Assembly (NCBI RefSeq): GCF_000003815.2
Contig: NC_049990.1
Location: 6,882,877 to 6,946,876, forward strand
Source: Branchiostoma floridae
Taxonomy: Eukaryota > Chordata > Leptocardii > Amphioxiformes > Branchiostomatidae
DNA length: 64,000 nt
Reading direction: 5' to 3'
The notes beneath the pieces are model-generated. The model was given only the letters and a program-made list of their open reading frames with translations, was not told where the DNA came from and ran no database searches. Of the stretch, positions 25,901 through 34,900 are shown piece by piece (the first letter of the stretch is position 1; each line of letters starts with the position of its first letter). The position numbers and the translations under genes are program-made.

Positions 25901-26489
25901 TTCTTATGAAAGGTTTTAGAATTAGATATAACGCTAGTTCACCTTAATCCGTGGAATAACCTCAATTCGTTGTTGCAAAAACCTGACTATTCAGAGATTT
26001 CAGGTCAGTGACCGGTTTCAAATGTCAACATTTTCAAAATATTGCAATGTGAAACTACCTTCTATCGACTTAACGATCCCCTAAATACTCTATTTTTGTA
26101 TACACCAGATATAGGTTACCCTACGGATAAAGGTGAACTAACGTTATGTTCTTTGCATTGTTTTTTGTATTTATCAGTAACTCCTGACGATCAATATTCG
26201 ATGAAAAATAATTTGTAACATAAAATAACAGCCACCAATACACTTCATGACAAATTCACAGACAGCGCTTAACGTTTTGAAAAGCAGGCCGAGTAGGACA
26301 AATGATTAGCTTGCTACGCTTGAAGAAAAGGGTATGTGGACCCTTATTTTTATTAGTTATTACATATCACGACTATACTACTCACTTGTCCTGTACAGCA
26401 TACAGCAGGGCCTCTCTCTCCCTCTGTATGGACTGGAGCTTCAACTTCTGCAGGGCCAAGATGTCTTCTGCTCGCTTCTTCTTAGACAT
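10921..26489 (-). CDS. Large WD-repeat (beta-propeller) protein with coiled-coil N-terminus, 25 exons; orthologue not assigned
   Basis: Minus-strand exons: 26489-26386, 25634-25565, 25190-25111, 24901-24832, 24502-24379, 23889-23769, 23019-22920, 22498-22410, 22135-22036, 21545-21343, 21149-21081, 20100-19921, 19438-19365, 18775-18633, 18404-18347, 17948-17761, 17409-17293, 16410-16253, 15868-15619, 14862-14743, 14010-13795, 13258-13085, 12641-12511, 11768-11537, 11163-10921. Phases join throughout and the total is 3,414 nt (1,137 aa plus stop). Residues 1-~400 are charged and helical (MSKKKRAEDILALQ; TEQEVELQRLIDEKQ). From ~440 there are WD-type blades (ALSPDQRLLALGSVHG, ICWSLDGTRI, GVLLVWSI, GDLVTVDTKGYIFHW, YIIAVICGTVVGYSV). 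A helical segment and a Ser/Gly/Gln-rich basic tail (~1058-1137) close the protein. There is no signal peptide. I infer a cytoplasmic or ciliary scaffold, but nothing seen proves it. The exon 12/13 junction (acceptor side and 19921 donor) is the least certain. Confidence 0.88.
11826..11848 (-). repeat. Copy of a WD-gene exon acceptor edge
   Basis: A 23-bp segment repeats the acceptor edge of the exon starting at 11768 (AATGCCTCTCCAG|GTCCGATG), about 65 bp upstream in the intron, as AATGCCACTCCAG|GTCTGATG. A usable AG is preserved. Confidence 0.7.
11949..12398. mobile_element. MITE, AGGGGTGGGTAC family, copy 2
   Basis: Starts AGGGGTGGGTACCAGCAC and ends 'taccggtaaccttccct'. The interior has 'caggtccaggtccg' near both ends and 'ttttttcaggtcc', as in the copy at 58755. 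It lies in an intron of the WD-repeat gene. Confidence 0.82.
12722..13078. repeat. Degenerate minisatellite, GATACCATTTAGCTTAATAG units
   Basis: About a dozen imperfect units of 25-35 bp built on 'agataccatttagcttaatagatct' run right up to the donor side of the exon ending at 13085. The bases are almost purely A/T with recurring AGATCTA. Confidence 0.85.
13325..13366. mobile_element. Terminus fragment of the AGCAGTTACTCAAGCAACTGG MITE family
   Basis: 'aaaagcagttactgaagcgactggatatgattttggaa' matches one end of the fuller copies at 16954-17276 and 20882-21050. The other end is not seen here. Confidence 0.65.
14501..14703. mobile_element. MITE, GAGGGTCTGCATG family, copy 1
   Basis: A 203-bp element with termini GAGGTTCTGCATG and CATGCAGACCCTC. 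TTTGAA lies on both sides and may be the target duplication. An inverted-orientation relative with near-perfect termini is at 45385-45589, and a lone terminus is near 11895. Confidence 0.85.
14862..15290 (-). repeat. Three tandem copies of a WD-gene exon acceptor, split by a MITE
   Basis: The acceptor and first ~20 bp of the exon starting at 14862 (CCTACCAG|ACGACCATCTAC) recur upstream at 14949 (CATACTAG|ACAACC) and 15229 (CCTACCAG|ACAACC), each with the same flanking intron sequence (unit ~87 bp). A ~186-bp element (about 14971-15156) sits inside the second unit. Removing it restores the ~90-bp spacing. Confidence 0.85.
14971..15156. mobile_element. MITE of the TGCATTTACAGTA family
   Basis: Contains 'ccaccgcgaacatttt', 'ccgcgaaattaaatcccc' and ends 'aaatgcatttacagta', all shared with the larger copy at 40141-41061. 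It interrupts a three-unit tandem array of an exon edge. Confidence 0.75.
16954..17276. mobile_element. MITE, AGCAGTTACTCAAGCAACTGG family, long copy
   Basis: The left arm is AGCAGTTACTCAAGCAACTG...GGAAATAGTCAGACGTTTCAGA. The right arm is its complement (TCTGAAACG...CCAGTTGCTTGGGTAACTGCT). It ends only ~17 bp from the donor of the WD exon at 17293. Confidence 0.85.
18085..18165 (-). repeat. Upstream copy of a WD-gene exon acceptor and first codons
   Basis: It repeats the acceptor and first ~25 bp of the exon starting at 17948 (TTGTTGCACAG|CTCTCGGCCTTGAG) ~177 bp upstream, as TTGTTGCACAG|CACTTGGCCTTGAG. The copied frame reads ALGLEKDSESAPSKS and stays open well beyond the copied part, so it could act as an alternative exon start. 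Confidence 0.8.
18547..18632 (-). repeat. Tandem copies of a WD-gene splice donor
   Basis: A 44-bp unit containing the exon end and donor (AACGAGACA|GTAAGTTAAC at 18633) is repeated once in full downstream in the transcript (18571-18614), with part of a third. The copied donor is canonical. Confidence 0.82.
19005..19110 (+). mobile_element. SINE body, relative of the ferritin-intron SINE
   Basis: 'tggtcaagacacctcacaagactttcctcactctacccaggtgtgaatgagtacc' aligns with the SINE body near 5475-5535. The tRNA-like head is weak here. Confidence 0.6.
19700..19805 (+). mobile_element. tRNA-like SINE head
   Basis: A B-box-like GGGTTCGAATCCC at about 19793 follows an A-box-like 'gagctagtggccc'. It lacks a cloverleaf with paired acceptor ends. 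Probably a SINE head rather than a tRNA gene. Confidence 0.4.
20339..20471. mobile_element. hAT-type MITE with 8-bp target duplication
   Basis: A 133-bp foldback with termini CAGGGCTCTAGCCAGC and GCTGGCTAGAGCCCTG. It is flanked on both sides by GTACCACC (20331-20338 and 20472-20479). CAGGG...CCCTG ends with 8-bp duplications are the hAT signature. It lies in an intron of the WD-repeat gene. Confidence 0.92.
20882..21050. mobile_element. MITE, AGCAGTTACTCAAGCAACTGG family
   Basis: The arms are 'agcagttactccatcaactgg...ggaaatggtcagaca' and 'gtctgaccatttccaaaattataaccagttgcttg'. The 14-bp TTCTCTATGTCCTC occurs on both sides (20867-20880 and 21054-21067), next to the donor at 21081. Confidence 0.82.
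22770..22820. mobile_element. Fragment of the TGCATTTACAGTA MITE family
   Basis: 'gttcaccgcaaaaataaaaccaccgcaacc...tttacagta' is a short deleted relative of the element at 40141-41061. Confidence 0.55.
23371..23460 (+). pseudogene. Inverted partial copy of a WD-gene exon
   Basis: About 90 bp on the plus strand reads EDSRHLPSRHSTQSAQSIG followed by SLVRHTRDNLP. This is the protein of the minus-strand exon at 23889-23769 (GEDSRRFPSRHSTQSAQSIG...). The copy therefore lies inverted in the next intron, ~310 bp away. The frame is intact over ~30 codons with several silent changes. Confidence 0.88.
23470..23675. mobile_element. hAT-like element relative (CAGGGCTGTCTCC family)
   Basis: The right part 'ctgtcccaacaagcaaattttcgtccttagacgg...ggtcccggagacagccct' is the reverse of the element at 10651. 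It lies directly beside the inverted exon copy. Confidence 0.6.
24010..24360. mobile_element. Two adjacent hAT-like element copies
   Basis: 24010-24230 ends 'agggacgggttctggagacagccctg'. 24260-24355 contains 'ggacggattgggcaaattttttctccgtcccc' and ends 'ggctacaaccctgg'. Both resemble the 10651 family and lie in one WD-gene intron. Confidence 0.55.
25929..26146. mobile_element. MITE, TAACGCTAGTTCACCTTAATCC family, copy 1
   Basis: Termini 'taacgctagttcaccttaatccg' and 'cggataaaggtgaactaacgtta' are inverted repeats. A second copy is at 42631-42890. Confidence 0.85.
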
Positions 26490-27526
26490 GCTGTCGGCTA
26501 TCTTTTCTTAAAACAATTTGATAATAAATCATAATAGTCTAACATTACATCTTTACTATAGTACAGAATTGCTTCAACTGCAAACTTAAAACACTCTGAA
26601 AGTGAAACCAATCACGTGGCTGTAGCCAGTCTTTGTAAATGATTTAAAAAAAAAAAAAACAGCCACAGCAAATGCAAAACAGTGTTAATCAAGAAGGCAG
26701 AGCTCAGAAAAAAAAGGTGTGTGAAAAATTAAGTGTAAACTTCAAATCTTTAAGTTCTTGGACGACATATTTGAGATAAAAGAGAATATACCTGCAAAAA
26801 AATGGATCCGTTCCTAAAATGTTTGGAAGTTTAACAAAAGACGAACACATGGATTCTGTGCTGTGTGACTATGAAAACTTGTACTTCTGTACCTCTGAGA
26901 TGCACCCCTCCCCCTTTTGATCGGACCTCGCCTCCTATGCAAACACTTGGGCCTTCGCCTAACCGCTATATCTGTTACATGGCTGAGAAAGGATCCTCAA
27001 AATTAGACCCGTTCCTTGAGAAAGCCGACCTAGCAACGATTACAAACTCGGCGGTAAAGTTTCCTTTCGTGACACTTGAACAAACCTCCAAAACACCTGT
27101 GGGGCCTCGCGTGAACCACAAGTTTTAGCTGTCTTTGAATACAATTAAATAGTGCATATCATATAGTTCGCATTTTATGAACAAACTTTGTAAAATTTCC
27201 ATGTTATATTAATAATGAATAACAAAGCGCTAAAGATTATTTTGTAATTACTCTATTCTTGATATATTTATATCTACGAGGTATCACATAACAGCAATAA
27301 TACAGGCACAAATAAAGTCATAACTAGACAGCCACCAGAAATCCTGTCTGGGTGGCACGCATAAACGCAGTTCATGAGCTTGGCCGGTTTTTAAAACAGG
27401 TTTATGATTTTAGTCAATAATATTCTTCCAACAAGATGAATATTTCCTACAATTCTTTCATGTCCAAGATTGTATAATACTGTTACCAATCAATAAATAC
27501 GGTAAAATTTCCTCATGCTTTCAACT
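26490..27526. promoter_or_regulatory. Upstream region of the WD-repeat gene; one short plus-strand ORF
   Basis: The promoter of the WD-repeat gene must lie here. A plus-strand frame from ATG 26979 to the stop at 27126-27128 encodes 49 aa (MAEKGSSKLDPFLEKADLAT...). It has gene-like codon use but no recognised family and no supporting exon, so I do not call it a gene. The rest is AT-rich. Confidence 0.4.
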
Positions 27527-27635
27527 GCCTCGATAGCTCAGTTGGGAGAGCGTTAGACTGAAGTCCCGGAGGCCGACACACTGGCCTGTCTAACTGGTGA
27601 TCTAAAGGTCCCCGGTTCAATCCCGGGTCGGGGCA
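27527..27635 (+). tRNA. tRNA-Phe (anticodon GAA) with a 36-nt intron
   Basis: Acceptor arm GCCTCGA pairs with TCGGGGC (one G-U), then A73. The D arm is GCTC/GAGC with AGTTGGGA between. The anticodon stem TTAGA/TCTAA encloses loop CTGAAG|A with GAA anticodon. The T arm is CCCGG-TTCAATC-CCGGG. An insert at 27564-27599 lies exactly between positions 37 and 38, the canonical eukaryotic tRNA intron site. Without it the mature length is 73 nt. G20, G34, A35, A36, G37 and A73 fit phenylalanine identity. The A box (TAGCTCAGTTGG) and B box (GGTTCAATCCC) are intact. Introns in tRNA-Phe are known in yeast but unusual in animals. Confidence 0.9.
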
Positions 27636-27637
27636 AA

Positions 27638-27656
27638 TTTTTTCCTCTTTTTTTTT
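27638..27656 (+). terminator. Pol III terminator of tRNA-Phe
   Basis: T6 (27638-27643) begins 3 nt after the tRNA end. A backup T9 run is at 27648-27656. Confidence 0.85.
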
Positions 27657-28989
27657 CTACTAGCAACGTCCTTTATCATAGGATTTTTATAAGACATAGT
27701 AAATCTATGTTCGTGTTTATGTTTATGTTTTGGATAATTTTTGTTTTTTTGATAATTCTAATCATGACTTGAAATTTTTGTTGCACAAAACAGGTGCACC
27801 TACGACGTATACATTTGTACCTGTTTGGAAAACGACGTACCATCATCGATGAGGAAAGTACCAAGGCCATGATCCCTTTGTAATAGCCTCGGCTAGTTGG
27901 GCGACCTTGGCTGCTTGTATTGTCAGCCAAACGAATAAATGAATAAATAAATGATTAAGTATCAAAGCGTGAAGTAAATTCATTTCATTGCATGCCAAAC
28001 AGTATCTTCATATGGGAAAGGTTTGTTTTATCTTTAAAACAAGACCTACCCACCCACCAAATATCAATACAAGTCCTTTCAGAATTCAGGCGTTCTTGAG
28101 TTATGCTGTTTTTCTACACACAAGCACACCCACAAACGCTACCGACAATAGAACCCTCTTGGCGAAGCAAATTCACTCTGAAATTGTTAATGTTTTAGTT
28201 TGTTCTATCATCAGTTTGCTCTAAATAAAATAAAATAAAAAGCCTTCTTGGTGAAGGTAAAAATGACAGCGTTACGTGCTAGCCTGACAATATTTGCTTC
28301 AAGTCTCAGGTTTGCTTGAAGATAACAGGTACAGGGCAGGTTGTTCTTTGTCTATCGGTGTTGTCATGGTGTCACCAATTGTCTTTCACTCAAAAAAGTC
28401 ACGAGCGTAGGCGTGACTGGTGACACTGCCACTATAGAAAGGTACAATCAACGTTCGCATGTGCCGTGCAAATACCTGGATTTAAGAAGCCTAAGGCCAG
28501 AGAAAAATAATAACAATTACCACAAACCTGTAAATATTGCCATCAATAGCCACATATACATAATTTCAGACTAAAAACAATGGCTTTTAGTCAGAACATT
28601 AGTAACAAATAAATGAAGGGGTTCATTGCATAAAACGTACCATTCAAAGCATTGTTATTCAAGCCGTATATCTTCACCCCAGAACTTTTGTAAAATTCTA
28701 TTTCTCTTTTTCAGACCTGTTGGTCCAATTTTGTTCTGAAAAAATCCGAGAAGCAACTAATAAATTTGGTGTGGCCTATCTACATCACAAAGTACCCTCA
28801 CCCTTGGTGAGTCATCCGATATCATTAGTTGCAAGACACAAAAGGCTATTTTTGAGCAGGTGACGTCTTGGTTTTTGAATGCTACCTGCTGAGTCTGACG
28901 TCAACCGGTAGTTTTCTGACTATCCCGAAAGACAAGTTGTGTAACCCTCATTCGGTAGAAGACTCGACAAGGTTTGGTGCCAGTGTGTG
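27657..28989. other. Intergenic and upstream region of the WSC/PPxY receptor gene
   Basis: Mostly AT-rich. It contains one member of a dispersed repeat (28515-28775) shared with 39160-39425. The receptor promoter should lie near 28800-28985; TGACGTC at 28860 and TGACGTCA at 28896 are CRE-like. No TATA box is convincing. Confidence 0.45.
28515..28775 (+). repeat. Dispersed repeat, copy 1 (flanks the receptor gene)
   Basis: ~260 bp aligning with 39160-39425 in the same orientation. Shared blocks include 'acctgtaaatattgcca', 'acaatggcttt..gtcagaac', 'acctgttggtccaatttt' and 'aataaatttggtgtgg'. The two copies bracket the whole receptor gene. Confidence 0.75.
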
Positions 28990-31900
28990 ATGCCGGACTT
29001 GTTGTGCACATGGACAGTACTTGTCGTCGTTTTATTCTTTTGTGAACAGTTGTCAGGTGAGTATCCGCCATCTTTACAAGCGCTTACCGGGTCACTGAAC
29101 ACATGTCGACTAGTGCTGTGTACCTGCGACTGTGTACGTTACCTGTACCTAGCTAGAGATGTCAGACTGTCTAGTTACACTTACAGGTCCGGACCTTAAC
29201 GTATCTTGTACCAGTACATAAATGAGTATAAACTAGTATCGTGCACCTGTACGTGAACAAACATAGTCACTAGTGTCGTGTCACACAGTACCTGTACATA
29301 AACAAACTGGAAACTACAGTATCATGTACCTGTACATGTACAAACTAGAAGCTAGTATCGTGTATCTGTATCAACACTATGATATAATATAACAACACTA
29401 GTGGATACTATTTTCTAGACTAAAAATATAGGTGATCCCCGGCTAATCTCAAAGATTACAATGCAGCACCGAGGATTAGAACAACACCTACTCCTGTGTT
29501 GAGATCGAAATATGTTATGTCTAAGACAAATTAAGACCACAATTTACTACTAAAAAGACACTTTTTACCTACATATGTAATCTACAGATAATTGGCTGGA
29601 ACTAAATCCAAACCGGACCTGTGCCTAATTTTTTGCCTTGCCGCCAGGCAAGGCTTTACGCCAGCTTTTTTCCATGGATCAATGGACGGACCTGTTAACC
29701 TTGCTCTTCCAAAGACCCTTTCAAAGGCCCTTCCAAATCGCCTTTCTCATGGACAAGTTTGACGGCTCAGGCAGACAATGGTACAGCCCTGTTGAATTTT
29801 AAACCGTCCATTTTACGTATTTGTTTCTGTTTGCGGTCGGTTCTAAAAGCATTTAATATTTGGTTACATTGAATAAATGAAGCGTTTGTATGGTAAAATT
29901 CCAAATTCATTTGGAGTGACATAAAATCAAGTGCATTATCTCGCAACAAGAATTGCATTAGCTATTCATAAAGATGAAACAATTTCCAAATCAGGCTAAT
30001 AAATTGTATGTGAATATATAAGTAGCCATGACGTCATCAAAACGTTGGAGAGGCCGTCCGAGACCGCAGCAAAACGCTAACGTGAGTTTAGGAGAGCGCC
30101 AGCTCAAAACGTCACACGAGAAGTCGCAATAGATAATATTTAGGATCATTTTGTTATATCGCTGTGGCTATTGACACACTGAGTGTGCCTATAGCCTAAA
30201 CAGGCTATTGACACACCGAGATTCCAGCCAGCCAATCAGAGCTTGTAACATGCCTTTCCCGACATTATTTTGCCAGGCTCTCGTCTCATTACAAACTTTT
30301 CACATAAGTAACAGTTGTTTAGACATTTTTCGGAGGATTAGACATTAGAATCTTTCAATCTTGGAATGAACGGACGTATTCAAGTTATGCCTTAGATTTG
30401 GATACCTGTTAATACAAGTTGGTAATGTGAATGTTAGCATGGCGTAATGGTTAGCGTGATTAGTCGCCACACTGCCGACCCCGGTTCGAACCCGCCCAGT
30501 GAAAGTTTTTTTTTTTTCAATTGTCCTTTTACCTTTTTATAACATCCATTTGATATAAGAATATTTTCGTCATGCGACCAGAACCATGAAAACCCACCTT
30601 TGGGACTTTTTGGTCTGCATTTTCAAGAGTGCATGTTTAGGTAACAGTTACGTTTATTTTTCTCAGCCGCAGAATCCACCCGCTACGTTCTTATTTTGGA
30701 CGGTACACTTATTATTTCTTTTAAATTGTTACTGTATATCCTTGAAAGAATGTCTAATTATTTCATATTTATTAGTTGTCGAGGGTCAGAAAATGCAAGG
30801 TCATATTTTAAGACACCTACATATACTTGCAACAAAATTAACAGATCAATACAAGGCTTTGGCTACCATAATACGTATTTAGCAGACAAGCAAATTATCC
30901 TTACTGCACGCCAAGGCACAGCATTTTGCCTTGCCGGGCTTGAAGTGCCGACCTACCTTTTCCTGACGATATTCCTACCACGCGGCAAGGCACAGCTTTT
31001 TTAAAAAGATTTCTTGTTTAGGTACATGTACATAAGGTACTAATGTCGACAGGTATAGGTGGGCGTTGTCACCGTTTAATCAAGGAGGTTTCATCTCCTT
31101 GGTTTAACTTAAGAATTTCTTTATGTTTGCGTGAATGAAATCCACGACATCGACACTCCCAATGAAGTTTTAACTGACGCTTGATACTCTCAAAGCTTGG
31201 TCATGGATCATGGGGTATACGTAGTCAAGGTTCCCTGATCTGAAGCGAAATAACGTCCAAACATGATCGAACAACATATTCTATTTGTTATGTGTTTTGC
31301 CTCAAAACAAAACACCATTTGTTGGCTGAGGAGGGGAGGGTGGGGCAAACTAGACACACCGAACATACAGACTCTCACTTTGTAGGCTTTGACTTCTTGA
31401 TTTCTATTGATATAATGAGTAAATACCATTCCATGTATTCCTCACACAGCAATTGAAAGTCGAGGGTACGTGAGCCTGGGCTGTTGGAAGGACAACAGTG
31501 ACCGCGCCATTCCCATACTCGAGGGCACCGACCCGCGACTGGACGGCTATTACCGTGAACGCAACAATGCCACTGAGAAGTGTTTCCAGGTAGCACTCTC
31601 CCGCAATTTCCCCGTGTTTTCTGTTCAACATGGCGGGCAGTGTTTCGGGTCTGCCGATGGGCTGAACACTTACAACAAGTATGGACCATCCTCGGATTGC
31701 GGGGGAGACGGCGAAGGTGGGGTTTGGGCAAACGAAGTCTACCAGATTATAGGTATGGCGTTTCTTTTTTTAAAGATTTTATCAAATCTTTATTTCAATA
31801 AACAATACATCAATGCACCAAAAAGCAGTTACTCAAGCACTGTGTCACTGACGAAAGGATAATATCTGAAAAGTCAGACCGTTTCCAAAATCTTTTTGGC

Positions 31901-34900
31901 GTACATGTATCTTATTACCTGGATGTCTAACCTTCATCGAAATGCATCAATACATACAACAAACAAGTGGTATATAAAAAAGATACTTAGTAGTAGCACA
32001 ATGGGTAGATGAGCTAAGAAGAAGTTTGCGTAAAATTTAACTTCCCTCGCGAAGCTTCTGAATAGTGTGTCCTTACTGCTGCCTAACCACGTAGTAAAGA
32101 TTACATGTTTAGCTATGGAGACCAATAGATTGATTACCATGTAAATGTGTGGCATATGTTATGATGAAGATGTCAATTTCAATTTCTACCAAACAAGCAA
32201 ACTGGCAGGAAAATGCAAGACGACGTAAAAAAATGATCACGAATTGCGTTGACTTTACAAGCAGAGATCAACTGTAAATAATTCTATCAATTCTAAAATC
32301 CAATGTTCAGACAACACATGTACAAAAAGTTGGTACATCGACATCCTCCTACGCACGGTCCCCAATAGGCGGTTAGCTAGCGCCATTTGGGACCGTGCGT
32401 AGGAGGATGGTACATCGATCACATCTCTTTATCAATTACATTGCTTTGCATACAATGTACTTTGGAAAGCTTTATGTTTTGGACTAAACGCCGTCATGAT
32501 TTGTTTTAAAGTATGCGACAATGATAACATATTTTTAAGCATGTTTAGATATGGTTTAAACAACACTTTTTTCCTCCAACAATTTTTTTTCAGGAGGATA
32601 TAGAAGCCTGGGTTGCTGGGAGGACAATGCTGACCGGGCCATCGCGACACTAGAGGGGACAGATCCACGTCTTGATGGCGACTATGAGGAACGAAGCGAC
32701 GCTATTGAGAAGTGTTACCAGGTAGCACTTTCTCGTGGCTTCACACTGTTTGCTGTGCAGAATGGCGGCTGGTGTGCCGGATCGGAGAGTGGACGTCAAA
32801 GTTATAATAAGTACGGATATTCCACGGCCTGTGGAGGAGATGGCGAAGGCGGGCCTTGGGCAAATGATGTCTACGAGATACTGGGAGGTAAGTGATATAG
32901 CATTCTACTCAAACCTCGCCTGTGGCTCAAATAATGGGTTCATACAATGTACAAGACACTTTTATTTCGGGAAGCTCTGCTAAACGGGGCTGAGGTTTCC
33001 GCCGCGTTGTGCAAAGGCATATATAGCTGTCAGTCAATCAAAAGCATTCCTATAGGAGTTATTTTGGTGACAACAGATCAGTCTAGTTTCCATTATATTA
33101 TTTTGACCACAGTGGCGGCTGCGTGGGCATCAAAGACCATGATGGTAACCTCGACAAACTCTCGTGTTGCAAATGTATTGAACTCCTTGGCCGGCTAACA
33201 CCTCTAGAAAATCCAACCTATTTAATTGGTCAATTGAATCTTGTATGATTCCACCAGCCGATTGAGAGACTAGACCAGTACGTTCTGGTGCACACGTGTG
33301 ATTATGGGCTATCATTTCATCGGAACGTTACTCATGATAACTATAAAAGAGTCGGTTGTGATTCAACTTGGCGACTAATATTTGCCTATAACTTGACAGC
33401 GTGCCTGAACAGAAGCACAGACGACCAGTACGGGTACAGATGGAACCTGACTGCCATCAGAGACTCGTCGCTATTTACTTTTGAAGTCCGAGCGAACAAC
33501 GACGTACACGTGGCTCTGTCGTCACAGAATTACGACCTCGATGACATGTACGAAATCGTCATTGGTGGATGGAACAACACAAGCTCTGTCATCCGCCGCA
33601 GCAAAGGTGGAACCGACCAGACTGGAAGTCCAACGCCAGGTAGGACTTTTTATGAACATGTGTGGTAGTTGCTAGTTAGCCAGCGAAAGGATATGTCACC
33701 CCGTAAGGGGCGCTATAACCCCGTCGTGTGTTAGCACGTCAACCGATGATGAGCTGCTAAGCCAACTATGGAAGTAGATCAGAGTATATATGCCAACTTC
33801 TGATAAATTACAGTGTACATTGTGTAACAAAGAATGCCATTCTGTGTTAATGTGATGACATTATTAGGATGCAATCTTTTTGATTCAACACCGGAAAACG
33901 ACCAACCTACCTACTTTATGCCGGGGGTAGTTACCAACTTCGTCGTACCTAGTCACGAAGGTCGTAACGTTAACCGAATAAATCTTCTGACAAATGACTC
34001 AAAATAACTTCTGATCAGAACGAAGTCCGTCCTGTGTATGCTTTGACACGACTAGGATTCAAATTGAACAACGGAAAATGATAGTCTCCTTCACTGGCGT
34101 CTCTAGGGCCTTGGCGAGAGTTTTTTTGGGGGGGGGGGGTGGACGATGATTCGCGATTTTTATCCGACAGGAAAGAAAAATATGCCGGGAAAGGAAAAAT
34201 GCCGGGAGAGGAATATATACCGGGGGCTTGTACCGGCCTTAGCAAAAATCGCCAATCGACAAAAAAGATCGTCAAGGCCCTAGAGATCCCTAGAGACGCC
34301 GGGAAGGAGGCTAGGAAAATGACCAAACCTGCCCGAAGTCGGGTTCGGTACCATGTAGCCTCTATCAGGCTTCGTGGATCGGTGGTCTAATTGTAGAAAA
34401 TGGACAAATAGAGTCAATAGTATGCTAGGGGAGTCAGCCGGCCAGAAAAAAAAAAACTTGGCCGGCCGACTCCCCTAGCGTACTATAGACTCTATTTGTC
34501 CAATTTCTACCGATCCACGTAGCCTGGTAGAGGCTAACTCACATGCGCTAGAGACACGAGGTCGTAAGGTCACGTGACCGACGGGAGGGGCTATTCATTC
34601 TGAAGAAGGCTAGTTGCTCGGCCGAAAGCAGAGTCCTGAAAGACGATACAACGCTTTTTTGTGTGTGTGTTAAAGAAAAGTTTCGATCATATCTTTTAAA
34701 GATTGGTACCATGCAAAAAAGTGCTCCTTCATAATTCGAAACGTTTGATACCTGTGCAACTATTACTAGCAGAATACAATGACAAGTCTCATGTTGTTTA
34801 ATACCTTCAGGCATTCTATCGTCAGCGGAGTCTAGAGGTTTTTGGATATCCTGGACCATGGACGGCACCATTAGTGTTGGAAAGCAAGGGGAGTCGCAAC

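Noticed and set aside
26979..27128. 49-aa plus-strand ORF (MAEKGSSKLDPFLEK...)
   Set aside because: Codon use looks reasonable but there is no recognised family, no partner exon and no transcript signal. Left as a note under the promoter region.
28715..28806. Exon-like segment (tttttcag ... CCCTTG|GTGAGT)
   Set aside because: Two frames are open over it, it lies inside a dispersed repeat, and the second copy at 39380-39425 lacks the acceptor. Not enough to call an exon.
30433..30505. Second functional tRNA gene
   Set aside because: The boxes and T-run are good but acceptor and T stems do not pair and no anticodon loop forms.
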